Made by a program: the position numbers and the translations under genes. A DNA stretch of 64,000 nucleotides from contig NC_087067.1 of NCBI RefSeq assembly GCF_963678635.1, positions 60,436,594 to 60,500,593 on the forward strand, given 5' to 3'. The first letter of the stretch is position 1; every line of letters begins with the position of its first letter. The notes below the pieces were generated by a model that was given only the letters and a program-made list of their open reading frames with translations, was not told the DNA's origin and ran no database searches. The stretch is from Symsagittifera roscoffensis (Eukaryota > Xenacoelomorpha > Acoela > Convolutidae). Positions 10,970 to 22,986 of this stretch are shown one piece after another.

Positions 10970-13075
10970 TGAAGCGCCACTCGTTGAAATCTTTAAGCCA
11001 TTCGTTGAAATCTAGCAGAGTTGGTCGATGCCACTGGCGTCTTACGGTTTGCATTGATCATGCCTCCTTAAGGTTCGGGGGAAGCTTACTCACAGCTTGA
11101 TTCAGCAAGTTAACACTTTTCAGGTCGTCGTCAAAAGACAGAGACTTGAATACGGCAACAAGTCCAGAAATTGCAGAGGAAAATCCAATTACATTTTCCG
11201 AGTTATGCATTTTCAGCGGCGGAAAATTACTCAATTTATCTAGATGAGCCCCTACTACAGCATGCGGCTGCCCGAACTTTCTTTGAAGAGTTACTAATGC
11301 GTCTTTATATAGTACTCCGCTATAGCTATACTCAGCGATTGCGGATTTTGCTTTACCCACTACGAGCGTTTTCAGATAGTTAAGCTTTTCATCGTCACTG
11401 AGTATGGCTGAATCGACCGTCGATGTGAATTGCCCAAACCACTCATGCCAATTAAGTGGGTTGCCATCGAACTGGGTCAGCTTCCACTCAGGGAGATGAT
11501 CTTTTCGGCTGTGCATGAGTATATTAACCAACTCTCGTGTCAAAAGTGGACGCTCGACGTCTGCACCAAGTGAATTACCGGGAGTTGGCGGTGTGTAACT
11601 CGAAGAATTACCGTGACAATCAGGAACGAACGGTTGGTTAGCATGTGAAGAATTTTCAGGCTGCGCAAAAAACAGTCCCTCCACTTGAATAAGGAACAAA
11701 ATTATTCGGAGGAACAATCGGAGTTACTGCGGAAAAAACAGTTGTCAAAGAAACGTAGTGTTGTTGAGCTGACATTAAAGGGGCAGTAACAGCTGGTCTC
11801 CACAAATTACTATAAGGATTATAGTGGTCACTTGAAAAGTTATAACTACCAACGGGAACACCCATATGTTGTTGGGATGGGATTAGAGATGCTTGGTAGC
11901 CAGCTACTACTGATCCTGTAGTTTGATGACTTAAAGAAACCTGATTAGTTGTTGTTGATGCAGGAACGAACGGTGCTACACCAGAAGGAACTTCTGCGGA
12001 TGTTGTCGGAGCAAAATCATTTTCAGAAGTTACCGGGACTAATGACCCTGTGTTTGGATTGCCTAGCACCGGATGAGTGGACAAAAGATTTTGCTGAGGC
12101 AAATTATTAGAAACAGGTTGAATGACCTGTTGTAACCCTACTGGATTGTTAACGGAAACCTGCAATCGGACCAAATTCGACAAATTATGATGTTGTCCGT
12201 GAATGTGCTTACTGTAAGGCAATCCCGGATCACTAGAAGCTGCCTGGACATTATTCACTCCTGTAAAACTTTGTGAGACCAAGTAATTTGTTAATGCAGG
12301 ATAGGTTGCCTCAGCTGTTGAACGAACGTGCTGCTCTTGATTGGGAACTACAACAGCGTCAGGCTGATTGTGGTCGACAGATTCGACCCAGTGACGCGTA
12401 CAATCCCTTTCGTCTAGTGTTAGTTGTGGAGAGATTCGAGTTAAACCACTTTCCTCGGCATTCTCGCTGATTTCCGACAACTCATCTTCTAACTCAAGCC
12501 CTTTCAACTCAATTTCTGCCAGTTTTTTCCTGTGTTCTTCAGCCAATTTTTCCAACTCTAAACGGCTTTGTTGTTCTTTCAGTCTTAATGATACCTTTGC
12601 CTGCCTCTCAAGTTCCTCTTGTTGTTTCTTTAAAATCATTAAATCGCGCTTTTTCTCAAAGTGTTTTCGACGGAGCGGCGGAATAACTAGATTTCTGAGA
12701 ACCCGATTGCTGTGCGACAACTTAGAGCGGGTATCTGTTTAATGCGACCGGGGTTTTTCACTTTTTTTCAGAATGATAAGAAACTTTTGAGCTGCAATCT
12801 ATTTTGTCCGGCTCTGTTACTGCCTCAAAACTTGTTTTATATGTGATAGCTTCCTGTAGAACTTTACCGTTGCTTTGAGTCAACTTATGAAGCCACATAT
12901 CCTGTGCCGGTATCAATTCGTCGGGATTGGCACTTTTTGCTGCCATATCAATCAACTCAGTATTTATCTCGACCGCTTGTTCTATATAGTTCCTACATTT
13001 TTCAATATAAGTATCAATTTTTGAGCAACGACTCTGACCCTCTATGTATTGTATTCTAAAATTATTTCGTGGCAT
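10970..13075 (-). pseudogene. BEL/Pao gag, long but frameshifted
   Basis: The gag of a second BEL/Pao family reads along the minus strand in three pieces: 13075-12758, 12720-11656 and 11717-11058, then a frameshifted tail to about 10970 with PTLLDFNEWLKDFNEW. The middle piece starts with a Lys/Glu/Gln-rich coiled coil (about 12650-12470), followed by a low-complexity Pro/Ser/Asn/Gln region. The last has the DUF1759 core (LPEWKLTQFDGNPLNWHEWF). Gag forms the particle shell of the element. Protease and RT are missing because the element is truncated at about 10970. Frameshifts near 12740 and 11665 make it inactive. Confidence 0.85.
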
Positions 13076-13239
13076 TTATAAAGTTCGTTTTCGAGATTGC
13101 TACGTTTCTTAAACAACTTCTTAATTTTCTTCTGAAACTTAACTTCCATGCTTAATAACTTCAGAAAAAAAACGACTCTTAGAAAAAACTTTATTTTCAC
13201 TCAAGTAAATCTACAAAATACTCTAATACATCAATAACT

Positions 13240-13848
13240 TACAAGTGGGAGTAACTTGAAGTTTCAATGCTTTAAGTCTGTTGTGAATCGCTCTACGATT
13301 TTTAGCCGACACACGGTTTCGCTTCTTCTTAGTTTTCAGTGCATTTAGGTCAGCACTGTATCGTCTAAGCAACACCAGAGTCTTCAACTCAAGGGAAGGG
13401 GGCTGGTGCAGCTCTTTATACTTTTCGATAAGTATTTGGCCTTTCGCTGTGAGATAAAATCCTCAACTATGTTAAGAACGAGAATACCCTTCTTTTTCAA
13501 CTCTTCTTCTATATTGTTCGTACCGTTGCGGCGACAGTATACAACAGCGGTAATATTCTCCTTGTATCTCAAAAGAAGGCTCTTAAGTTGGTCAGTACTC
13601 AAACTACGGTTGTTGTTACTGCGGTGCTTACTAATGGAGTTATTTATGGCGTGCCAAATAACTAGATCTTTCCGATTCGACAAAAAGTGGTGCAGATAGT
13701 ATTGGATAGTTTTCTGCGAGTCCCTGGCGTTAAAGTTAAAGCTTAAACCGGGCTTTGTGAAACAATTCTCTTTCATGCGCTTTTGAGACGGCGCGGATAG
13801 TATACGGAGGGCGTGGTCCAAGGAACTAGCCCCTAGAATGAATACCAT
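13240..13848 (-). pseudogene. Unrecognised conserved ORF, homologous to 62119-62763
   Basis: The first 154 codons (13848-13384) are open from ATG; a one-base shift near 13395 leads into a basic tail, with LELKTLVLLRRY and KTKKKRNRVSAKNRR, ending near 13240. It is clearly related to the ORF upstream of the Penelope RT at 62119-62763: shared VIWHAINNSISKHRS / ILWHDVLNNSLSKHR, VVYCRRNGT / IIYCRRNRT, and S-LELK. The conserved His, Asn and Tyr-Cys-Arg-Arg patterns suggest a globular enzyme or binding fold, but I do not recognise a named domain. It lies directly upstream of the BEL gag, in the same orientation. Confidence 0.6.
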
Positions 13849-14584
13849 ACCCTTAAGAGACCTATGCGACGGCTACGTTACTCTTAAGTACCAATGGGGT
13901 GGGGAAATTAAGTAGGTCGGTTGAACTCCAACAACGCACACGGAGTAAACCTGAGGATGAAAGAATTCAACTTAACTCACTTAATATCACCGTACTTGAC
14001 CACTTAACATTAGTGACGCGCAACGAAGTAAATAATCGGACGGGCTGAAACGGCTTAGATTTACTTGAAGCGAACTGGCTTTTAGTTTCACCAATGGTGG
14101 GTGGGGGATCAGGCAAATTGGTTAAGTTCCAACAACACACGCGGAAAAAACCTGAAGATGAAAAAACTCAACTTAATTTGCCTAATATTTCGCTACCAGA
14201 CCACTTACCATAAGGTTGGTGTCATGTTACAGCACAGTTTCGCAGAATTATGGGGACGTTTTGAAAAATTTTGGTAAAAAAGTAAAAAATTGCCTAAAAA
14301 TTTTGGTCAGCAGGTTCGAGTCATAAACCAATCCATAAAACTAGTCTAGTACCCCATGTCTATGATCCGATTTCACGGATTAATATTCTGTTCACAAATA
14401 TCCAAAAAATTTTGGTATCGAGGAAAAATTACCACTTGTAGCTTGCTTTGAGTTGGGATACACAATAACACATCGTACGTAATTTTATTGCAAAGAATGG
14501 TTTGTAAAGACAACTTTCGGTCCACTGGCCAGTCGGTCAACAGAAACTCTTTCCACGGTAATTGAGTTATTTGCCTAAACCACA

Positions 14585-14643
14585 GACAGGCCTGAAATGT
14601 CGACCCTCGCGTTTCCAGCACGATGCTCTAACCGACTGAGCTT
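14585..14643 (-). repeat. tRNA-derived fragment
   Basis: The minus strand reads AGCTCAGTCGGTTAGAGC (a near-perfect tRNA D-arm/A box) then, about 20 bases on, GAGGGTCGACATTTCAGG, a degenerate T-arm. Distances fit a tRNA body, but the acceptor stem is absent. It could be a SINE head or a decayed tRNA gene. Confidence 0.55.
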
Positions 14644-14837
14644 AATTTTTTTCCTCCGATATTTTTTTCAATAACTTTAACTGTTCCTGGATAACTGGAC
14701 TGCCCAATGTGACGTCTTCGGCAACTCTCTCCGCCACTTTTCTGTACCACACTAGGGCACCTTCGCAGCTTTGAGGCACTCCGATTCCTTAATCGGCTAT
14801 GAACTGAAAATACTGGATGAGATCGGGTCCCTTGTGG

Positions 14838-14868
14838 GGCGCCAAAATGTGCGCCTCAAGCTCCACGG
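14838..14868 (-). other. Possible LTR-retrotransposon primer binding site
   Basis: The minus strand shows GCGCACA, three Ts, then TGGCGCCCCACAAGGGACC. A TGG-started, GC-rich stretch a few bases after a CA end is the usual form of a primer binding site after a 5' LTR. It sits on the inner side of the LTR-like region 15073-15628, but 200 bp away, so it may belong to another element. Weak call. Confidence 0.35.
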
Positions 14869-14976
14869 ATTGTAAAAATATCGGGTTTCAAACAATTTAA
14901 TTCGAGCATTTTATCGGCAAAATAACTCGGTAACAATGATACTCAATTTATCGGTAAGAATGATATTTTTTTAACA

Positions 14977-15076
14977 AACTTTTTCATCGGTCACATCAGC
15001 CACAAAAATCTGCACAACTCAAAGCAAACTTTTTCATCGGTCACATCAGCCACAAAAATCTGCACAACTCAAAGCA
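14977..15076. repeat. Tandem repeat, 2 x 50 bp
   Basis: The unit AACTTTTTCATCGGTCACAT (first 20 of 50 bases) occurs at 14977 and 15027, almost identically. It adjoins the LTR-like region. Confidence 0.9.
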
Positions 15077-15628
15077 AGCTGCAAAAACTGCCAGTATTTG
15101 TCCTTGAGACAAATTGCTCTTTTTAAAGGTCAGCCTTAATCAAGGCTGAACCAAATTAGGACGAAAAGACGGTTAAAATAGGTTTTGGGGGATCGAAGGC
15201 TCTTTTCCAGTTTCCCCCCCCTTTCCAATTCAATTTTGAAAAGTCTATTTAACGTTGTCATAATGCATTGAAATTTGGCGTGGTGAACAAATCGACAATT
15301 CTGAACAGATTTGTTCTTCATACTTTGCAGCGTAAAATCACGCATTTAGCCGTAATAACACGTAAAACAAATATAAAACTCGGTATTTTGAAAGGGGGGG
15401 AACTGGAAAAGAGCCGGATCGAACCTGGTTACGAAACATCCCATCAAGTTCGGGGCATGTTTGAGTTCTAGAAAGGAAATGACCTAGTCGGGATTCGAAA
15501 CGTCGCCGAACCCGCCGGGACGCACCCTGTATACGCTTGGGTACTGTCCCTATATGCAATTTACATTTTGGTTCAGTTTTATGCATTTATACTCTCGCAT
15601 TTATACTCTCATGCATTTGCGCTGCAAC
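15073..15628 (-). repeat. LTR of the BEL/Pao family (with internal insertion)
   Basis: It shares TGTCCTTGAGACAAATTGCT, the hairpin CAGCCTTAATCAAGGCTG, and the terminal CTCGCATTTATACTCTC...CTGCAACA with the LTRs at 39557-39903 and 41428-41776. It is longer because an inverted-repeat block is included: CTCTTTTCCAGTTTCCCCCC at about 15201-15222 and its complement near 15396-15413. It could be the 5' LTR of the gag at 10970-13075. Confidence 0.65.
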
Positions 15629-15884
15629 AAATGTTCTATTAGAAATGATAGATAGCCAGAAAAAGAACTAGGTTCTTTGAAAGCTATTCGTAAGCGTAAT
15701 AAATTTGTCGCTGAATCCCTTCCTAAAGGCTTCAGATTAACTTTGCGTTTGGCAAAACATAGTCTTAAACGCCCAGGTTTTTAACCCAAACTTCCAAACA
15801 CTTGTCAATTACTAATCTTGTAGTAACTTGGCCCTGTCAATTTTAAGACGGGGTTGTGTTTGTGATAGGCAAGGCAACACTTAC

Positions 15885-16034
15885 TATTTTGATATGGTTT
15901 TAGTCGCATTCTAGCCACCTCTGTTAAATCTTCTTCTTGCTTCGCTAGATGTCGGCACTCTGCACAGATCTCCCACGGCACCACATCCACATCGACGTCT
16001 CCAAATCCACCGAAGCCCCCACACACTTTTACAC
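15885..16034 (-). CDS. USP48: USP48-like exon: DUSP zinc-binding segment
   Basis: This 150-nt exon has an acceptor GCTTCTAG before 16034 and a donor ATA|GTAAGT after 15885. It begins with GT completing a Gly codon from the exon ending at 17201, and leaves one base. It encodes VKVCGGFGGFGDVDVDVVPW, then EICAECRHLAKQEEDLTEVA, which aligns with [20 protein letters not shown] in human USP48. The region 7221-15884 is one large intron of about 8.7 kb in this model. Confidence 0.75.
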
Positions 16035-17200
16035 CTAGAAGCACAATACTTAAGCACATAAGAGAACAAGAATGAATTAATTTTTTATACCTGACTTTCA
16101 TTTGTGGTATCTGATTTTTTTTTGTGGAAAAAACACGCCTGGTGCTTGAGTCTCCACGCTTCGCGGTCGGAACAATTTTTTTATTCATGTCTAATACGTT
16201 TTTTTCATAAGTGCATAATTGTTGGCACGAGAATTAAATTATTGTTCCGGACGCCATGGGACACTTAAGCTTCATGAGAATTTAACTTTTACACAAAAAA
16301 AATCAGACACCACAGATCAATTGAACAATCTCCATCCCTTCTCGCTGGGACGAAAATCAGACACCATCCCTCCATCCAAAAGCTCAATAGGTACTAGAGA
16401 CATGTTTATAACCACTTGAAAATAGTTTGAATGATATGAAATTATAAAACAGATTCTCCAACGAATGTGGAACGCCAAAAATTACAATATCAAAGCTCAA
16501 AAAAAATCAGAGTGAAAAAGAATAAATGAAACTGAAGCATATAAAGTGACTTTTTTCTGTCCTCAAAGGAGGAAAAATGTATTGTTTTTCGATACTCATA
16601 TAAAATTAACTTCAGTCGGTCAATCGATTGCGTGCTATAAACACATCATCCATCTACTTGCGTTTGCTGACGTATTTTTGTAGAGTTTATTCGTTTTTGC
16701 TTCGGGGAGATAGCTCAATCGGTCATTACTGGAGGGGGGTTGGGGGATTGCTTAATGGATCCGATACCACAAATAAATGTCAGATAGGGTCGAAAGATGT
16801 ATCGAATCATAGTCCTTTAGAAACTCTCTTTAGCCGCATTGATCAGCGCAGATTATCAGAATTGATTACCAGCTGGGTATTAGAAGTGGATTCATAATAT
16901 TACACTACGCTACCAAGCTGCTGTGGTAAATAGAATCGTATTCAAGAACTGGTATTCAAACACTAGGCTGCCAAAGTAAAGGTATCAAAAGAAAGGACCT
17001 ATGTATAACTTCAAGCAATAAGTCGGAAATTCAATTTCACTGAAAAAAAAAAGATTAAAATTAGCGCGCCATCGATTTTCAATAACAATCGCGAAAAGAG
17101 CTAGCCTTAATTAAATTAGTGAAATAGCGTTTTTCTTTAAAAATTGCCTTAAAATCGACGACTAGGTGGCTTTTGTAGTCAATTTCAGAAATTCGCCCAC

Positions 17201-17447
17201 CTGGAGGACAAATTTTTTCAGTTCTGGGGAAATATTTCTGCACATACTGCATGCCATCAGACCCAATCAAAGCCCAACATCTTTCATCTGGGTTTATTTT
17301 CTGATGATTGCAAATAAGTTCCTCAGTTAGACTAGTCACTGGTGCCTCCGTCGACCCCTCGGATCCCTGATCGTCAGTTGGGCTACTTGATTGGTGCACG
17401 AGATCACACCCGTTACTCTCGTCAGCATCTAACTTTGCAGCTACTCT
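17201..17447 (-). CDS. USP48: USP48-like exon: second DUSP-like domain
   Basis: The exon is 247 nt, phase 0 in, one base out; acceptor AACTTTTTAG, donor CCTCCAG|GTGGGC. It encodes an acidic/Ser-rich linker and LTEELICNHQKINPDERCWA, matching the [20 protein letters not shown] stretch in human USP48, then YVQKYFPRTEKICPP, matching LQQYFPKAPEF. DUSP domains are small protein-interaction modules next to USP cores. The reading frame stays open past the donor, but only the donor used here joins in phase to 16034. Confidence 0.8.
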
Positions 17448-17629
17448 CTAAAAAGTTATAACACCATAAAGTAGCCAAAGAATAGCCAAAAATTTGAAAC
17501 GTCTTAATGAATCTATCAAGCACAAAATTTTGTAATTGGTACGTTTTCGAACCGATTGATACATTTTCGAGGCGGATCAGATTTTGACCATGATCACTAA
17601 CTTGCCAAAACCAACACTGACAGTTAGAA

Positions 17630-18340
17630 AAGAGTAATGAATGAATGCAAGGCAGCAGAAAAAAAAAACTTGATTATTGAGAAAACTTGAACTTCAACTT
17701 CGTCAACAATTTATGCTGACCCTTTTTCGAAAAAATTACCTCAAATTGAGAAAACTGGATCAAAAGGTTTAAATTTATATATTGGGTGGTTAAGCTGATA
17801 TTTCAATTCCATTTTCGAAAGTAGAAGTCGATCACGTTTTTCGCGAATCATACACTTTGTTGTTCGATAGAGGAGTTTGCCTTCCTTTTAACAAAGGAAT
17901 TGAAGTGAATTTGAAATAAATCAAAACTAAAACATTGCCAACAGGCAGTTGGATAAGAGCCAATGAACGCAAAAAAAAACTGAAAAACAACATTGACTTG
18001 TTATTTTTTTATCTCAACTTCGGAATTTCGAAGAAAAAAAGATGCCTTTAAAGATGCTCTTTGATTAGATGCTCTTTGAATTTCTAAAAAAATTTATGAC
18101 TGGCACTTTTTTGATAAAATTAACCCAATTTGAGAAAATTGGATAAATAAATAAAATATAATATTTCGCTGGAAAATCTGCGAAATAAATACAAATTTCG
18201 AAACTAGAAGTCGATCACGTTTTTCGTGACCTTTACAATTTCGCTGTTCGATAGGGAGGTTGACTTCCTTTTAACAAAGGAAATGAACTGAACATAAAAA
18301 AAACATCTTAAGTCAAACCGTGAAACTACGTTCAGTTCCT
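17630..18340. repeat. Two overlapping MITE-like copies
   Basis: One copy starts at 17630 (AAGAGTAATGAATGAATGCA); a second begins near 17957 (AAGAGCCAATGAACGCAAAA) and runs to about 18340. Both contain AAGTCGATCACGTTTTTCG and GTTCGATAG(G)GAGG/TTGACTTCC. The right end of the first and the outermost bases of the second are eroded. They sit in the USP48 intron 17448-18832. Confidence 0.6.
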
Positions 18341-18832
18341 TTAATATAATCCAATTAAAATTGACCAAGCTAACAAAGTCAACCTAAAAGGCTGATTAGG
18401 GGGAGTATGCTGGTTGATAGGTTCTAAGTTACCATTTTCAGCCAATCAGAAACGACACGCTGCGCTGGATAATTCAAATTGAGATTAAATTGTGCGGTGG
18501 AAATTCTTTAAATGGTATTTTCAGGGGGTGTTTATTTAAAACCAGTTATTGTAGTTTCAAATAGCTTTCATGAAATCAGATTTTTGGAAAAATCAAATAA
18601 GGAAATCGGAAAAGTTGAAAGATGTCTGGTGAAAATCGCGAAAGCTCAACGTGTAAAAAAAGCCAAACCGCAAAAACTTTAATTTATGCAGGAGCAACAA
18701 ACTTTAGCCTGAACAACCTATTTCAGCGTGAACACCCAAAAAAAACGAACAAAAACACGACCTCAAAATGTTAAACTTCTCAGTCGTCAAACAGATCAGA
18801 TGAAACTAATTTACGATGGATGATCAACTTAC

Positions 18833-19287
18833 GTGTTGTGGAGCTATTGCATTCTTTCTTATTTTCCTCCACTCCTTCAATAGCTTCTGATTCACCACAA
18901 AACAATCGGCACTTCTTCCCGCGTCTTCATTTTCATTCCCTACTACTCTCATTTCGTCCGATACATCCATCGGTTCATTTATCTGCTTGCCAGATATACT
19001 TCCAGTCCCATTATTGACTCCTCTATCAATTACATTCTCAATTTGGAACACTCCATTCGGTTTAAGTTTCAGATCCACTTGCACATGTGTTGTTGCTTTT
19101 GACAGATATCTTACAAGTTCAACGTTGTTTGTGAGAGTAGAATTGTTCGTATATTTCAACATACATTTCCACTCAGTTTTAAGTCGCTCCTCAAACACGT
19201 AGCATTCAACTGCCTCTTGCACACAGTCACGACAGATGTTCTTTTTCCAGAACAGACTAAAGCCACTGTTTTTCAAGGTCATAGCAG
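18833..19287 (-). CDS. USP48: USP48-like exon: end of first DUSP domain and linker
   Basis: The 455-nt exon has an acceptor TTGTTTTTCAG before 19287 and a donor CAC|GTAAGT after 18833. Its first two bases complete a codon; it ends in phase 0. NICRDCVQEAVECYVFEERL aligns with [20 protein letters not shown] of human USP48, and CFVVNQKLLKEWRKI with FWVGKSSLRSWRQLA, the Trp-containing start of the next DUSP domain. In between lies a variable Asn/Ser-rich linker. Confidence 0.8.
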
Positions 19288-19289
19288 CT

Positions 19290-21328
19290 GAAAAACAATT
19301 ATTCCAGGCTCATATAAACAGTAAGGATAGCCGACTGCTGCGCAAGTAGCACAGTTCCGACCACTATAATTCAAGAAAAAGGCATCGAAAAACGAAAAAA
19401 AAACTAATGCAAATTTTTTTTAGTTAACTGATTAGATGAAAAAAAAAAATAATAAAGAAAAAATCATAATTTGAATTGTAGCGTAGAAATAGTAGCCCAA
19501 TTGAATTGGGATGTCAACTAAAATCGTGTAAATCCACCAAATTTTGTGTAAATTAGTCTGAAATCCTGAAAATATTCAAACCAGTTTTTCTTGACACAGC
19601 ATAAAAATTTTTAAAACTTTTTTTAGAAACCAAATCACGACTAAAATAGCTTTAATAATCAACAACTACACCGGAATGTTAATATACAAACAACCCTATA
19701 CTGATACGAATGAGACTTTACTACTTGTTAGATACAAAAGTATATTAATGGATCTATCAATATTAATGGATCTATCAATATCATTTTTTTTCGTGTGTTT
19801 CCATCAAAAATGTTTGAAATTCAAAATTAAATTTTTGTTTAGATTGAACTTTTCTCAGCTTTACGTTTAAACTGTTCCATATACAATAATAATTGTTTAA
19901 TACAGATCCCCCCAATCTGGGTGGTAAAATGAGAGTAAACACGAAAGTAAGAGTTTTAGATAATTAATAACGACTTTCTATGATGACTTTCGAAAAATAA
20001 ACAACTTCTTTTTCTATTTTCGCAGATTTTGTTTTATTTGTTCTGTGCGTTCATTTAATTTCATAGGTACTCTGTTCTAGATAAACTGCCTATCAGCTTC
20101 ATTTGTCAAAAAAAATTTTGCCACATCGAACATTCTAGTCAAGCTATGTTGGGTAATGAATAGTTCAGCAGGTAAAACTTTAGACTTAAGTATCAGGCAT
20201 GTTCGTATTTTCTACGGAGATAGCAAATGTTGATTTCCCAGTTAAATTGTCTCTTTACTCTAAAAATTTGAGACACTTGTAAATATTGAAAAAAGGCTGA
20301 ACTTGAAGATGTGACAAAACTAATGATCTGAAAAGAATAACTCTTGTTTCGAATGGTTGGTACTATACGTCGCTCACAGTATATTGACACAATTGCAACA
20401 ACTATTTTGCTTGAATACTTGTTTCATTCAGCTGCAAAAAAAGAGATTTCGGTCCACTAACACTCAAAGATACCTGGCATATTCCTTTGCGGAAATTGTT
20501 TCTTCTCTATAAATAATTATTTCTTAGGTATTTCTTTCCTCAAAGAAAATAAGTTCTGTTTTATCAACATTAAGAATAAATTCATTTTCATTCAAAAATT
20601 CTTGTACTTTTTCTTGCTTTTCTAGCATTATTTCACAATTTGCTTCATAAGCAAGCGTTCGAATTTTTTGAGAGCGTGTTTGTCACACAAATTGGCCTAT
20701 AATTTGATGCAACCTGACTTTTACCTTTTTTGATTTAACAGTAATTTATTTATTTCTTCGTAAATTTCTTTTCTTGTGACGCACCGAAAGTCAAACACTG
20801 CAGTTGTAATTTTGTATTTTTTGGGGTAGTAATTGTGGAAAAAGGCGGAAAATTAGAAATCAGCGTTTTCTGCTGTTTCTTTGATGTACATTTCTACTAG
20901 ATGGTTAGAATTTAACATGTACATCATTATTGGTTAATTTAACTTGAATTTGGTTTCAAATAAAACCACCACGACGTTACTAAAACTTTTAAAGCTCTGA
21001 AAATGGGATAACTTTTGAATTTCAAAAAAAAAAACTTTTTTTGTTTGGCTTTTTGACCAAGCTCCATTTATGAGCTTCATAACCAAAGATTATGCATTGG
21101 TACCTAGTATCAATTGACTTGAAAATTTTGCGAGCAAGACGGGCTCTCCCTTTTGCTAGTACTTCATAACCGCTCGCGGACTAAACAAAAAATACCGAAT
21201 ATATCTTGCAGGACTAAATACCTCTAGCATGAGTGATTTTGCGAGTCGGAACATTAGAAACAACTTATTTTTTGTGAGTCGACACGTGCGAGGTTATGCT
21301 AGCTAAATTAGCCGCCAATGTGACCAAC
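19290..21328. other. USP48 intron without recognisable features
   Basis: About 2 kb of AT-rich sequence. I see a short direct repeat (TTAATGGATCTATCAATA twice near 19746-19780), but no coding, tRNA-like or transposon signature. Confidence 0.5.
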
Positions 21329-21481
21329 CTGACGCTGATATGCGTTTGAAAGGTATCTTGGAAGTCAGTTTCTGCAGTGACAGTCTCCCGTGGCTGCAGA
21401 GGAACTTCGACTGCGAATCCACACACCCATACTCTACCAGAGCAGCACCTGGGTCCTCAAAGTACCTCCGGATGAGAGGCA
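21329..21481 (-). CDS. USP48: USP48-like exon: start of first DUSP domain
   Basis: The 153-nt exon has a strong acceptor (ATTTTCCTTTTCCAG) before 21481 and a donor CAG|GTTGG after 21329. It encodes PLIRRYFEDPGAALVEYGCV and FLCSHGRLSLQKLTSKIPFK, matching LEWLQKWLDES...[20 protein letters not shown] of human USP48. The C-x2-H pattern of the DUSP core is kept. Joined to the next exon it reads KRIS-x-SAAMTLK against KRISEYAADIF, so the junction is well supported. Confidence 0.85.
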
Positions 21482-21761
21482 CTGGAAAAGGAAAATACAA
21501 ATAATACACCACTGAATAAACATTATACAACTCAATTTGGAACATGGTCAGTCATACTCAATGAGGAATATTACATCTCGAAACCAAAGACGTTTCTTAT
21601 ATCGCAGCAAGATAATTTAAAACGGCGTCATTTCAAACTAGTTTTCTGAATTCAGTCTCCGTTTGTTCGTAGCTGCTCGAAAATAACAAATAAGCTCCTA
21701 TTTTTTCCGATACATCTTAATTTAGATCCAATTTATCATGTTTATATTGAAATCTACTCAC

Positions 21762-22442
21762 TGGGCACGTACGCGTGGTTTTCTGAATCAGGATCGTAAC
21801 TGGGCAGTCTGGACGCGAAGTCTGCCAGGTACACCGCCTGGTCCCATTTCTTCTCCACTGCATTCTCATCTTCACGCATTTTAGCAACGAACAAACTATT
21901 CTGTTCACTCACATATCGATCCAAATCCAACGGCAGTGACCCTTTACTAATTTCATCTACATTCGGAGTTGTAGTGGGGTTAAACATGCTATTGACTTCC
22001 ACAGGACTCGCTCGATTACCACCATCGGCAGTCTTTTTGCTGGTTTTACCATTAGCACTACTTTTTGAACTGCAGAAATATTCGTCAATATAGTTGTCTG
22101 CAACATAGACCAAAACGTACGCGTCTGATGATGAAAATTCAGGGCTGCCAGTAGTATTAGCCGCATGTTTCGGTCTATTAGCTGTATTCACTTTTGGCAC
22201 TTTTGCCGATGACTTTTTGGCACCAGAGGTTGACGATGATTCTGCATCAGATTTGTTCGAAGTTGATGATGTTATTAGAGTTGAGTTTTTGACCTTGGAG
22301 TCATTGAAATCTTTCCAAGGTCCCTTCATCGAGGTTTTTATGGAGGCCATGTAATGTCCACATGTAGAAGAGGTTCCGACGTGAAACACTGCTCCGACCA
22401 ATTGGAACCTGGTGTCATTGTAGAATACGCCCGAATTGACCC
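21762..22442 (-). CDS. USP48: USP48-like exon: USP His box and linker
   Basis: The 681-nt exon has an acceptor TTTTAATTAG before 22442 and a donor CCCA|GTGAGT after 21762. It encodes LVGAVFHVGTSSTCGHYMAS, the USP His box (GHY with the catalytic His), then WKDFNDSKV, the usual Trp/Asn-Asp element with the third catalytic residue region. A long Ser/Lys/Thr-rich insert follows, then SDAYVLVYVADN, matching RNAYMLVYRLQT of human USP48, and a helical region ahead of the DUSP domain. The insert (about 60 residues) is longer than in human. Confidence 0.9.
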
Positions 22443-22739
22443 CTAATTAAAATGAAATAAAAAATTTGAAGTTGCATGTTCAACTCCCACGATTAACGCC
22501 TCAACTACTAATTCAATAACATCTTATAGCTGGAATCTCTCCACGGTATAGTTGGATAATAATTTGAGTCTGATTAGACGTTGTGTTAAGAAACCAACTG
22601 AATCCAATGAGCAACAGGTTTAAGTCGGTTTAAAAGCCTTCGGGAGGAGTGTTTCAAGATACAAGAGTCTAGGAATATAGCACCCTGATAGCCAGGCCAT
22701 ACAAGGCAAAATAAACGCTAAGAAACCAACTTGTTTTTT

Positions 22740-22940
22740 GAAAAAAAAAAAACAATTTTGAAAATTTCAAGAGAAAACATAAGCAAATTTCAAGAACAAT
22801 TTATGACTGGCGCTTTTTTGATAAAATTAACCCCATTCAATCGATAAATTTCAATTCCGCTGGAGGCAAGGCGACAATCGTCGCAAACGTCAATTAGTAG
22901 CAGTGAAAGCTTTGATCAGAGTGAGAGAAATTAGATGCAT
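22740..22940. repeat. MITE-like repeat fragment
   Basis: TTTATGACTGGCGCTTTTTT and GATAAAATTAACCC near 22800-22832 are typical of the MITE family interior. Ends are missing. Confidence 0.45.
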
Positions 22941-22986
22941 ATATTAAAGAACCAAGAAACTAAAAATCAAAATTGAACGAGAATCC

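Noticed and set aside
14373-14621. 82-codon minus-strand ORF
   Set aside because: It starts inside the tRNA-derived fragment and shows no family pattern.
16219-16420. Plus-strand ORF in a USP48 intron
   Set aside because: Short, no motif, no splice signals; lies opposite intronic sequence.
16695-16765. A-box-like GATAGCTCAATCGGTCATTA, possible tRNA
   Set aside because: No T-arm at the right distance and no cloverleaf.
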